From NCBI GenBank assembly GCA_017460885.1, contig JAFUAB010000050.1:1-64000 (forward strand): a stretch of DNA of 64,000 nucleotides. Direction: 5' to 3'. Shown in pieces: positions 24,698 to 32,766 of this stretch (position 1 is its first letter; the number at the start of each line of letters is the position of its first letter). The position numbers and the translations under genes were made by a program. This DNA comes from Lachnospiraceae bacterium (GTDB lineage: Bacteria; Bacillota; Clostridia; Lachnospirales; Lachnospiraceae). The notes under the pieces are model-generated. The model saw nothing but the letters and a program-made list of their open reading frames with translations. It ran no database searches and had not been told where the DNA came from.

Positions 24698-26416
24698 ATG
24701 TGCGGCATTATAGGCGGCAACAACCCTAAATGGGATTATAAATCTGGAATAGATACTATGCGCTACAGGGGGCCTGACGGACAGCGAGTCAGGTCTTTTG
24801 GCGACGTAACGTTTGCGTTTGCCAGGCTTGCCATCATGGACTTGAATGAGCGGGCCATGCAGCCGATGGATTCAGCCGACGGACTTGTGCATATAGTATT
24901 TAACGGTGAGATATACGGCTTTGGCGGAATTCGAAATGAACTCGCCAAAGAGTATAAGTTTAATACTACCTCCGATACTGAGGTGATCCTGAATGCATAT
25001 CTGAAGTATGGGGACAGCTTTATTGATCATATTGACGGCATGTTCGCGATAGCTTTATATGACGAGCGGGATAGACGTATCAGACTGTACCGTGACCGTC
25101 CCGGGATCAAGCCTTTGTATTACTATTTCCAGGACGGAGAATTTGCTTTTTCTTCCGAACTGAAAGGCATAGTAAGCCTTATTGGAGAGGAGAGGCTTGA
25201 CATAGATGATACCGCCATCTGTGATTATCTGCATTATCAGTACATCCCGTGCCCCAAAAGCCTGTTTAAAAACGTATATAAGCTGCCGCCCGCCCATAGG
25301 CTGGTATTTGACACTGAACAAAAAAGACTGTTCGAAGCGGAACCATATTGGGAGCTTAAGGTAAACGGTAACGCGGCTCGTAAAAGAACAGAAGCAGAAG
25401 TTTCGGATACCCTGCGCATGCTGATCCGCAGATCGGTTAAGGATCAGATGGTGGCAGATGTGCCAGTCGGTACCTTTTTGAGCGGTGGAGTTGACTCAAG
25501 CATTGTTACATACGAATCCAGCAGATTGAAACCCGATATCTGTGCCTTTACCATGGGATTTGAGGATAAGGCTTTTGATGAGACTGACTATGCCCGGCTT
25601 ATGACTGACAGATATCAGCTCAATGCCATAGGTGAGATCCTCGGAGATAAAGATCTGAAGGATACCAAGGGCAAGCTTAAGGAATGGTATGACGAGCCAT
25701 TTGCCGATACCTCCGCTTATCCTACATACAGAGTATCCGCGTTGGCAAAAAAACATGTGACGGTTGTACTTACCGGAGACGGCGGAGATGAGCTCTTCGG
25801 CGGATATGACAGATATGAACGCTACCTGAATTATCTCAAAAGCCCCGGTCGCGAATGGAGAACAGTTAAGCAGCTCGTAAAGTATATACTGCGTTATGGG
25901 GGGATTACAAACAGACTGGCAGAAGTAACTGAAACCGCATTTAATATATATAAGCGGGAACAGGGAATGAATCTGCTCTATCCCAATCCTGCCGTGTCAA
26001 ACTATCTGAAGCAATACGATGTCCCGGATGACTATGACCGTGCATGGTATTATCGTCAATATTGGGATGAAGATCTGCCGCCTATGACCAGGGTGCGGTA
26101 CCTGGATTTTAAGACCTATATGCATGATGCAGTACTTACCAAGGTTGACAGGGTCAGTATGCAGGTCTCTCTGGAGTCCAGAGTCCCGCTTTTGTCAAAA
26201 GAAATCATAGAATATGCATTCTCGCTTTCCTCAGAAGAGTGCTGCCCCGGAAGCAGACTGAAGGAATGTCTGAAACAGGCATATATAAACGAAATCCCCG
26301 GCGAAATCCTGTATCGTCCCAAGATGGGGTTTGGCGTTCCGTATGAATATATGCGGAACGAGATGATGCATGGGCATATGTGGCTGGGAGTATTGATCAA
26401 TGAATGGGGAATATAA
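24698..26416 (+). CDS. asnB: Asparagine synthase (glutamine-hydrolysing), AsnB-type
   Basis: A two-domain amidotransferase of about 570 residues. The N-terminal Ntn-type glutaminase begins MCGIIGG with catalytic Cys 2 and has RYRGPDG and FNGEIYGF. The synthetase domain has the PPi-loop FLSGGVDSS and LTGDGGDELFGGYDRY. It uses glutamine and ATP to amidate a carboxylate, in primary metabolism aspartate. Copies in polysaccharide loci often amidate uronic acids or other acidic groups of the glycan, which fits with the nearby TupA-like ATP-grasp gene. The five-base gap to the ATPase stop suggests co-transcription. Confidence 0.9.
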   Translation: MCGIIGGNNPKWDYKSGIDTMRYRGPDGQRVRSFGDVTFAFARLAIMDLNERAMQPMDSADGLVHIVFNGEIYGFGGIRNELAKEYKFNTTSDTEVILNAYLKYGDSFIDHIDGMFAIALYDERDRRIRLYRDRPGIKPLYYYFQDGEFAFSSELKGIVSLIGEERLDIDDTAICDYLHYQYIPCPKSLFKNVYKLPPAHRLVFDTEQKRLFEAEPYWELKVNGNAARKRTEAEVSDTLRMLIRRSVKDQMVADVPVGTFLSGGVDSSIVTYESSRLKPDICAFTMGFEDKAFDETDYARLMTDRYQLNAIGEILGDKDLKDTKGKLKEWYDEPFADTSAYPTYRVSALAKKHVTVVLTGDGGDELFGGYDRYERYLNYLKSPGREWRTVKQLVKYILRYGGITNRLAEVTETAFNIYKREQGMNLLYPNPAVSNYLKQYDVPDDYDRAWYYRQYWDEDLPPMTRVRYLDFKTYMHDAVLTKVDRVSMQVSLESRVPLLSKEIIEYAFSLSSEECCPGSRLKECLKQAYINEIPGEILYRPKMGFGVPYEYMRNEMMHGHMWLGVLINEWGI

Positions 26417-26425
26417 GGTAGGGTT

Positions 26426-28366
26426 TTATTTTAATCTTAAGTAATTGCTTGCATATATGGCGGTATCCCCGGAGCGAAGTTCGGTATCATCGGACAGCTT
26501 GCCATTATGCCAGTTATATACGGTGTAATAGTCTACATTTTCATAAGTCAGGCAGAGTTTGACATATTTTTGGAATGTTTCGCTTCCGCCTACAAGCGCT
26601 ACAACGTTTTGATCTGCGTAATCCCGCTCGTCAAAATTCAATATGTAGTCGATTTTTGTATCTGACTCCATCTGGGGATAGTAATATCCCATCTGCATGA
26701 TTCCGTAGTCATCAGTTATTATATTTCCTATTCTGAGTCCAAGAGCACTGATCTGACAGATCAGGAATATGCCGGACACGAGCATCAGGGGAAGATGTCT
26801 CAGACTGTATTTATAGGAAGTGCTGTTTAGTCCGAAGGCATTTTGAGGAGTCTGCATAATTAATAGCATTACCGGCATGGCAAACATGATGTAAAGGAAA
26901 TGTGATGTGAACATCAGGGTTTTTGCACCGGTAAAAAATTTCCTTCCGGCAATGCAGACGGCAAAAAAGCATATAGATAATAATGAGCAGAATAATATGG
27001 CTGATCTGAAGAAAGAATTATTATCATCTTTCCGGTGTATGGCATGATATGCGGAACAGGCGACCAGACCTATGACTCCGATTGACAAGAAAGCCATGGC
27101 CAGTAACCACAGGCAGATGATCACGCGATGGATACCGGAGTAAATTGGGGTGAGCATATACATACCACTCCATCCGGGGATGATCGTAAGAATCTTTTTG
27201 ATCAGTGCTCCCGGTTCACTGGATGCAATGAATTCGTGATACCCAAGCCAATAGTTATAGAAGCCGCTCCAGTTCTGATTTGAACTCATTGTGGCAAATA
27301 ATATATGTCCAAAGGCACATTTGAAGGTACCCGGATGAGAAATATAACATAATGTAAGCATAAAAAACGGTATGATCACGGCTTTGAGCAGTTCTTTGCA
27401 TTTTTGCAGTGATCTGTATCCCAAAAACATGATAATCGTGACTGAGATCAGTACTAATCCATGCAACCATGTATTTTCCGCATATATCATAAATGCTCCC
27501 GTTCCGGTTAAGCCCAACAGAATAATATCTTTAACGTTGATTTTTCCATCCAGGATCAATATGTTATTCAATTTTATCAGCCACAATACTGTGAATGAAA
27601 TGAGGATTGATGAGGCACATTGCTGCGACCAGGTATCCATATCATTTTGAATCTGACAGTATACGCAGAATGTGTAGATCAGAGAAAAGACAAGGTATTT
27701 CCATTTTTTCATGCCCGGGAACAGGATTTCCAGCATTGCGGTCATGGGGGCGGAGATAAATGCCCAGATCATGCTCACGTAGAGGTGAGTAAGAACAAAC
27801 AGTTCGCCTCCGGTTGCCATTACGGCACAGATCAGGCTTACGAGAGGACGGTCATTGACTATGTAATAGTATCCCTGATAAAGCACATCAGGATAGTACT
27901 CCTCGTTTGTCATGTCAAAATCGCCGTAATGAACGTCATGGTTGACCATGTAAGAGATTTCGGATACGTAGGCCAGCTTGTCGTAGGGGTTTCCCTTATA
28001 CGCATAGTAATTGGCTCCCTTGTATAACCCCGGCATAATCATTATGATGAATAATGCCAGTAAGAGCCAGAGTGCGTTTAGATCCCTGAAAAAAGAGTGT
28101 AATTTCTTTCGATTACAGATCAAAATGTAAAGCAGGGACAGCAGAGAGATCACGCCCCAGACGATTTTGATACTGCCGGCTGACCATTCCAGTCTGAAAT
28201 AAAAGAATGCGGCGATCACGCCGTAGACCGACATGCCCAGAGGCGCCGATACATAATGTATGAGCCTGTATTCCGAATCAATGACACCGGACCAGGTCAG
28301 CAGGGCATATCCGAATAAATATGAACTGATGATGAACAGGATGATTGCAATAAAATTTGACAGCAT
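26426..28366 (-). CDS. Large multi-pass membrane protein, leftward, GT-C-like
   Basis: A 646-residue protein with about 12-14 hydrophobic segments and a soluble C-terminal domain of roughly 90 residues with an EMP-like ESDTKIDYILNFDERD stretch. After the third or fourth helix comes GNPYDKLAYVSEISYM, an acidic loop placed as in GT-C transferases. I start it at 28366 (MLSNFIAI), ten bases after AAGGAG; an in-frame ATG 33 bases further upstream has no such site. It has its own leftward promoter and is convergent with asnB, so its expression is separate from the + strand operon. Its function as a glycosyltransferase is inference. Confidence 0.68.
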   Translation of the reverse strand: MLSNFIAIILFIISSYLFGYALLTWSGVIDSEYRLIHYVSAPLGMSVYGVIAAFFYFRLEWSAGSIKIVWGVISLLSLLYILICNRKKLHSFFRDLNALWLLLALFIIMIMPGLYKGANYYAYKGNPYDKLAYVSEISYMVNHDVHYGDFDMTNEEYYPDVLYQGYYYIVNDRPLVSLICAVMATGGELFVLTHLYVSMIWAFISAPMTAMLEILFPGMKKWKYLVFSLIYTFCVYCQIQNDMDTWSQQCASSILISFTVLWLIKLNNILILDGKINVKDIILLGLTGTGAFMIYAENTWLHGLVLISVTIIMFLGYRSLQKCKELLKAVIIPFFMLTLCYISHPGTFKCAFGHILFATMSSNQNWSGFYNYWLGYHEFIASSEPGALIKKILTIIPGWSGMYMLTPIYSGIHRVIICLWLLAMAFLSIGVIGLVACSAYHAIHRKDDNNSFFRSAILFCSLLSICFFAVCIAGRKFFTGAKTLMFTSHFLYIMFAMPVMLLIMQTPQNAFGLNSTSYKYSLRHLPLMLVSGIFLICQISALGLRIGNIITDDYGIMQMGYYYPQMESDTKIDYILNFDERDYADQNVVALVGGSETFQKYVKLCLTYENVDYYTVYNWHNGKLSDDTELRSGDTAIYASNYLRLK

Positions 28367-28426
28367 ATAAACATTGCTCCTTAGATGGAAATGTACCATT
28401 GTGCATGATCATCAGATGTCCCCATC

Positions 28427-28456
28427 ATTTTATTATGATTTACATAACAAAATCAA
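28427..28456 (-). promoter_or_regulatory. Leftward promoter for the 26426-28366 gene
   Basis: On the - strand TTGATT (28456-28451) and TAAAAT (28432-28427) are separated by 18 bases, about 60 bases before the chosen start codon. No other candidate this good is seen in the gap. Confidence 0.5.
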
Positions 28457-28531
28457 TCGTCGACTTTGTGTATTGATTGCCTAATCGACTGTGCGATGAA
28501 ATCAACGAATATTAGTCATTTCAAGGTCATA

Positions 28532-28560
28532 TTGTTTTTTGAACATGCGTATGATAGAAT
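28532..28560 (+). promoter_or_regulatory. Rightward promoter for the small coiled-coil gene
   Basis: TTGTTT (28532-28537) and TAGAAT (28555-28560) have a 17-base spacer and stand 55 bases before the ATG at 28616. Together with the leftward promoter this makes 28427-28560 a divergent promoter region. Confidence 0.45.
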
Positions 28561-28615
28561 GTTCTCACGCGCAGGTGGCTGAATTATAATGTGCGAATAA
28601 TCGTGAAAGATTGAA

Positions 28616-28759
28616 ATGTCTGAAAATGAAAAATTTGACTTGATTTTGAACAAATTAAACGATTTCGATGAGCGTTTTGAGAGAATTGATGAAAATTTTA
28701 AGAAAATTGATGAGAGATTCAAGAAAATTGACGAGAGATTTGAGAAAATAGGTTACTAA
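28616..28759 (+). CDS. Small coiled-coil protein with seven-residue repeats (47 aa), possibly truncated
   Basis: The 47-residue product consists of four near-identical heptads: FERIDEN, FKKIDER, FKKIDER, FEKIG. The pattern has hydrophobic Phe and Ile at the a and d positions and alternating charges, so it should form a stable coiled coil. Longer relatives in Firmicutes have the same N-terminus (MSENEKFDLIL) followed by further segments. Here a stop follows at GGTTAC, and the next frame continues VTNLEQKIS. This suggests a one-base insertion cut off a slightly longer protein. Start context is weak (AAAGATTGAA). It may be a remnant; function unknown. Confidence 0.5.
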   Translation: MSENEKFDLILNKLNDFDERFERIDENFKKIDERFKKIDERFEKIGY

Positions 28760-28795
28760 TCTTGAACAGAAAATATCGTAAATGAAATGCATGAC

Positions 28796-28817
28796 CGGAG
28801 GTCAGATCTGATCTCCG
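28796..28817. promoter_or_regulatory. 22-base palindrome, operator or weak terminator
   Basis: The sequence is symmetric around CAGATCTG with one mismatched pair: arms CGGAGGTCAGA and its near-complement. It lies between the two small coiled-coil genes and upstream of the second promoter. There is no T run after it, so an operator is as likely as a terminator. Confidence 0.4.
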
Positions 28818-28866
28818 ATCTCTATTAAAGAATCGTGCGTAGATGAATTTGTAATATGCAGATCTG

Positions 28867-28896
28867 TTGACATCCGAATCCTTAAATTTGGATAAC
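28867..28896 (+). promoter_or_regulatory. Promoter for the 70-aa gene
   Basis: A consensus TTGACA (28867-28872) is followed after 18 bases by GATAAC (28891-28896), just before the GGGAGG ribosome binding site of the gene starting at 28917. Confidence 0.45.
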
Positions 28897-28916
28897 AGGC
28901 ATGTGGGAGGTTTATA

Positions 28917-29129
28917 ATGGGAATAAAGCTTAATGATAGCGAAAAACTTGATTTTTTGGTCGACAGATTGATTGACATTGAGAGGGAGGTTACTCTTATC
29001 CGTTATCATTTGGAAGCACAGGAAAGAGGAAGACGTTTGGAGAATGAAATTCGCAGTAGCGAAATTAACAGGGAGATACAAGCCATTGCGGATAAGTATA
29101 GGACTGAAAGACATTATGATCGCGTGTGA
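28917..29129 (+). CDS. Small charged helical protein (70 aa), unknown function
   Basis: The product is 70 residues, rich in Glu, Arg, Ile and Leu, and predicted to be one or two long helices (KLDFLVDRLIDIEREVTLIR, then RLENEIRSSEINREI). The N-terminal third resembles that of the 47-residue coiled-coil protein just upstream, so they may be diverged copies. GGGAGG six or seven bases before the ATG is a strong ribosome binding site, and a TTGACA promoter precedes it, which argues that the gene is real. No membrane segment or known domain is seen. Confidence 0.6.
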   Translation: MGIKLNDSEKLDFLVDRLIDIEREVTLIRYHLEAQERGRRLENEIRSSEINREIQAIADKYRTERHYDRV

Positions 29130-29208
29130 TTGCAGCCATCAATGAAAGAATTGGCATCGCAGCTTGGCTTACAATTAACATAAGGATTGATAATACGGAA
29201 CATTGATA

Positions 29209-30147
29209 ATGGACAAGATTTCCATCGTGATCCCCTGTTATAATGAACAGGACACGATACCATATCTTAAAGAAGAGTTATATAAACTGATGGAATCCAT
29301 GCCACAGGTGGCGTTTGAGATCGTTCTTGTGGATAATTGCTCCAAGGATGGTACTTTGAACCTTATGAAACAGCTCCATGATGGAGATCCGAGGTTTGAG
29401 TATATTTCCTTCTCCAGGAATTTTGGCAAGGACTCATCCATGTACGCCGGCCTCAAGGCCAGCACGGGTGATTACGTGACGGTTATGGATGCCGATCTCC
29501 AGGATCCACCGGAGCTGCTGGCGGAGATGTATGAGACGCTCAAAACCGGCGAGTACGACTGCGCAGCGGCCTTTCGTAAGGACCGCAAAGGAGAACCCTG
29601 GCTTAGATCGGTTCTTGCCGGGGCCTTTTATCGCATGATGAGCCGAATATCCGATTCTGACATGGTCAATGGAGCCCGTGATTTCAGGCTCATGACACGT
29701 CACATGGTGGATGCCGTTCTTGAACTTGAAGAAAGCGAACGATTTACCAAAGGCATTTTTTCATGGGTTGGATTCAGGATCAAGTGGATACCGTTTGAGA
29801 ATCGTGAGCGTGTTGCCGGCAAGACCAAGCTTCCGATGAAAAATGCTTTTTCATATGCCATAAAAGGCATAGTGGCGTTTTCCACGGCTCCCTTGGTGGC
29901 CATATCGGTTCTGGGCTTTATTTTTTGCATAATCGCACTTGTGTATACGATCGTGATTGTCGTGAAGCAACTGGTTTTGCATGAGGCTGTTGCAGGGTAT
30001 CCTTCAATCATGTGCATATTGCTTTTCGGATTTGGCATGATTTTTTTGGTATTGGGCATTATTGGACAGTATCTTGCCCAAATGTATCTTGAGATTAAGC
30101 GGAGACCTAAGTATATCGTAAGGGAGACCAGCGTTGATCATATCTAA
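29209..30147 (+). CDS. Polyprenyl-phosphate glycosyltransferase (GtrB/DPM1-like GT2)
   Basis: A GT2 enzyme of 312 residues with two C-terminal transmembrane helices (around residues 225-250 and 265-290), the GtrB layout. SIVIPCYNE starts the fold, VDNCSKDGT and VMDADLQDPPE carry the metal-binding aspartates, and SFSRNFGKDSS matches the family. It transfers a sugar, often glucose, to undecaprenyl phosphate; the product is flipped and used by GT-C enzymes outside. This is the class of donor that DUF6020 and DUF6056-type proteins could use. The start is 29209; an upstream TTG at 29203 adds two residues. A second GtrB-like protein is at 61910. Confidence 0.87.
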   Translation: MDKISIVIPCYNEQDTIPYLKEELYKLMESMPQVAFEIVLVDNCSKDGTLNLMKQLHDGDPRFEYISFSRNFGKDSSMYAGLKASTGDYVTVMDADLQDPPELLAEMYETLKTGEYDCAAAFRKDRKGEPWLRSVLAGAFYRMMSRISDSDMVNGARDFRLMTRHMVDAVLELEESERFTKGIFSWVGFRIKWIPFENRERVAGKTKLPMKNAFSYAIKGIVAFSTAPLVAISVLGFIFCIIALVYTIVIVVKQLVLHEAVAGYPSIMCILLFGFGMIFLVLGIIGQYLAQMYLEIKRRPKYIVRETSVDHI

Positions 30148-31120
30148 GACACCTCTCAGAGCCTCTTTTTTCGGTGGAGGCAGTGATTTTTCCGATTACT
30201 ACCTAAACAGTGCAATGGGGCACGGAGCAGTATTGAGCGCCGGTTTGGACATGCACGTGTATATCACGGTAAATAAAAAGTTTGATGATAAGATAAGGGT
30301 TGTCTATTCGGGCAACGAACTTGTAGACAGCATAGACGAGGTTAAGCACAATATAATCAGAGAGGCACTTAAGCTTACCGGCATTACCAAGGGAATAGAA
30401 GTAATATACATGGCGGACATACCTCTTAGCGGAGCCGGGGTTGGGCTGGCTTCTTCCAGTGCCCTGGCGGTTGGCGTTCTCAATGCGCTGCACGCATATA
30501 ATGGTGAGTATGCAGCCCCCAAACAGCTGGCTGAAGAAGCGTGTCATATTGAGATCGACCTTATAGGACAGGCCATCGGCATTCAGGATCAGTATGCCGT
30601 GGCTCATGGCGGGATCAACAGGTATTATTTCAACAATGACGGCTCTGTTTGTGTCACGCCGGTAGTGTGTTCTTCTGAGACGCTGCGGCTGTTACGGGAA
30701 CGATTTCTGCTGTATTATACCGGGAATGCCAGAGATTCGCGTGAGATATTCAGGGAACAGAATGCAACCAGACATGATAAAACTGCCATGCTGGATGATC
30801 TGGTTGCTACCGTGGACCGCATGTATGAGCGGCTTACGGATTCTGACCTTGATTCCTGGGGCCGGGAACTGGATCGTACGTGGATGATCAAAAAGCAATT
30901 TGCTTCGGGTGTCAGCAATCCGGACATAGACAGCATGTATGCCAGGGCCAGGGCTGCCGGCGCGCTCGGAGGCAAGATTCTCGGGGCAGGCGGTGGCGGC
31001 TTTATGCTTTTGTACGTTCCGGAGGAGGCAGGAGGATCGGTGAGAGCTGCCATGAGCGATTACCGGGAAATGCCGTTTGATTTTGACATGCAGGGCAGCC
31101 GAATCATATTCGTGGACTGA
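30134..31120 (+). CDS. hddA: D-glycero-D-manno-heptose 7-phosphate kinase (GHMP kinase, HddA-like)
   Basis: A GHMP kinase of 328 residues. ISKTPLRASFFGGGSD is the heptose-kinase N-terminal signature, GVGLASSSALAVGVLNAL is the ATP-binding GLGSSA loop, and GGKILGAGGGGFMLL is motif 3. HddA phosphorylates D-glycero-D-manno-heptose 7-phosphate at C1 as a step to GDP-heptose. The start is TTG, overlapping the end of the GtrB-like gene by 14 bases. The next genes encode the isomerase and the fused phosphatase-guanylyltransferase, so the assignment is supported by context. Related fucose/galactose kinases are the main alternative. Confidence 0.87.
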   Translation: MIISKTPLRASFFGGGSDFSDYYLNSAMGHGAVLSAGLDMHVYITVNKKFDDKIRVVYSGNELVDSIDEVKHNIIREALKLTGITKGIEVIYMADIPLSGAGVGLASSSALAVGVLNALHAYNGEYAAPKQLAEEACHIEIDLIGQAIGIQDQYAVAHGGINRYYFNNDGSVCVTPVVCSSETLRLLRERFLLYYTGNARDSREIFREQNATRHDKTAMLDDLVATVDRMYERLTDSDLDSWGRELDRTWMIKKQFASGVSNPDIDSMYARARAAGALGGKILGAGGGGFMLLYVPEEAGGSVRAAMSDYREMPFDFDMQGSRIIFVD

Positions 31121-31132
31121 TCAGGAGAGCTT

Positions 31133-31732
31133 ATGGGATATCAGGAGCAGATAAGAGAGTATATTGAGCTTGAAAAAAGCGTGTTGGATAAGCTGGATGT
31201 TGACGCCATAGATCAGGTCCTGGAGATGATAGTGCAAACCCTGGATGACGAGAGCATGATTTACATTTTCGGAAACGGGGGGAGCGCCGTGACGGCTTCT
31301 CATTTTCAGAATGACTTCAATAAGGGCCTGTCAGAGGGAATGGAACGCAAATTCAAATTTTGCTGTCTGAGCGATAACATAGCTACTGTCACTGCAATAG
31401 CCAATGACATAGGCTATGAGGAGGTCTATCGCGAACAGCTCAGGGGCAGACTCAAAAGCAGGGACATATGCATCGCGATCTCCGGCAGCGGTAATTCCAC
31501 AAATATCATTAATGCCGTGGAATATGCCAGGGAACTGGGCGTTAAGGTCATAGGATTGTCCGGATATGACGGAGGCAGGCTTAAAAGACTGGCAGACGTA
31601 TCCGTTCACGTGCCCGTCATGAGCATGCAGGTTACGGAGGACGTGCATATGATAATGGATCATCTGATGATGTCGGTTCTCTATAAATCATTATGCGGCA
31701 TCAGTCATATCAGACAGGAAGGACAGACATGA
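31133..31732 (+). CDS. gmhA: Phosphoheptose isomerase (SIS domain)
   Basis: A 199-residue single SIS-domain protein, the GmhA size. FGNGGSAVTASHFQNDF is the GmhA phosphate and metal loop, and ISGSGNSTNIINAVEYA is the second SIS signature. GmhA converts sedoheptulose 7-phosphate to D-glycero-D-manno-heptose 7-phosphate, the substrate of the kinase encoded immediately upstream. It starts 12 bases after hddA behind AGGAGA, and overlaps the epimerase by ATGA. The grouping with hddA and the fused enzyme makes a complete GDP-heptose pathway. Confidence 0.9.
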   Translation: MGYQEQIREYIELEKSVLDKLDVDAIDQVLEMIVQTLDDESMIYIFGNGGSAVTASHFQNDFNKGLSEGMERKFKFCCLSDNIATVTAIANDIGYEEVYREQLRGRLKSRDICIAISGSGNSTNIINAVEYARELGVKVIGLSGYDGGRLKRLADVSVHVPVMSMQVTEDVHMIMDHLMMSVLYKSLCGISHIRQEGQT

Positions 31733-32766
31733 AAAAGATATTGGTTACCGGAGCGGCAGGTTTCATTGGTTCTCAGCTGGCACACAGGTTATGGAAGGAT
31801 GGGGAGTACGTCGTTCTCCTGGATAATTTTTCTTATGGTCTTGAGGATAATCTGATATTCGATGACGTTGATTTCAGAAACGAGATTCTGCGCATGGACG
31901 TCAGGGACCGTAAGTCGGTTTTGGATCTTTTCCGCGACAATGAATTTGACGTGGTATACCATATCGCCGGGATCACGCCATTGCCGGACTGTCAGATGGA
32001 TCCGGCGAAAGCGGTGGAAGTTAACGTGATGGGAACGGTGGTGATATTGGAGGCAGCCAGACGGTTTGGCGCCGGCAAGGTGATCTTTGCCAGTACCTCG
32101 GCAGTATACGAGAACAATGATGACTTTCCGTCGGTTGAAGGACACGTCGTTCCACCGGGACTCATATATCCGAATACCAAATACTCTGCAGAGAGTTTCT
32201 GCAGGTCTTATGCGGAGACATATGGAATGAATGTTACCTGCCTGCGGTTTGCCAATGTTTTCGGTCCGCATATTGACTGTCTTCGCAAGCAGCCGCCGGT
32301 TTTGGGATATTTGATCCGTGAGTTTTATTATGATCGCAGTCCGGTTCTTCATTCTACCGGTGAACAGAAGCGGGATTTTGTATACGTGGATGATCTGGTC
32401 GATCTGGCCGTGAGGGTACAGGACGGTACGGGATTTGACGTCGTGAACGTTTCGACCAATGCCGTACACAGCATCAATGAGATGACCGGGATCACTGCCA
32501 GGGCCATGGGCAAGGAACACATACGGCCGACATACGTGTCCTCTGACAATTACTGGAAGAAGTATCCTGAGCTGTATGAGGGAGCATACGTAATATCGGA
32601 GAAGGCTTTGAACGGGGAAGTGGAGAAATACACCTGTCTGGACAATTCACATGCGCGTGATCGGTATGGATGGACGCCCAAGGTGGATTTTGAAACGGGA
32701 ATATACCGCACCGTGACATTCGGCGTTGAAGCCATCAGGAGAAGAGGCGGTGAAAACGATGGATAG
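31729..32766 (+). CDS. NAD-dependent sugar epimerase/dehydratase in the heptose cassette
   Basis: An extended SDR of 345 residues. VTGAAGFIGSQ is the nucleotide loop, FASTSAVYENN has the catalytic Ser/Thr region and YPNTKYS the YX3K. Length and motifs suit an NDP-hexose or heptose epimerase/dehydratase. Because the gene sits inside the GDP-heptose cassette, with ATGA overlap to gmhA and an 8-base overlap with the guanylyltransferase gene, it may modify GDP-heptose, for example toward a 6-deoxy or epimerised form (inference). A UDP-glucose 4-epimerase function is equally compatible with the sequence. I start it at 31729, not at an upstream in-frame ATG inside gmhA. Confidence 0.83.
   Translation: MKKILVTGAAGFIGSQLAHRLWKDGEYVVLLDNFSYGLEDNLIFDDVDFRNEILRMDVRDRKSVLDLFRDNEFDVVYHIAGITPLPDCQMDPAKAVEVNVMGTVVILEAARRFGAGKVIFASTSAVYENNDDFPSVEGHVVPPGLIYPNTKYSAESFCRSYAETYGMNVTCLRFANVFGPHIDCLRKQPPVLGYLIREFYYDRSPVLHSTGEQKRDFVYVDDLVDLAVRVQDGTGFDVVNVSTNAVHSINEMTGITARAMGKEHIRPTYVSSDNYWKKYPELYEGAYVISEKALNGEVEKYTCLDNSHARDRYGWTPKVDFETGIYRTVTFGVEAIRRRGGENDG

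Noticed and set aside
31789-32520. Long antisense open frame of 243 codons opposite the epimerase gene
   Set aside because: It lies fully within a clearly coding SDR gene, has no recognisable domain and no ribosome binding site; it is a shadow of codon bias.
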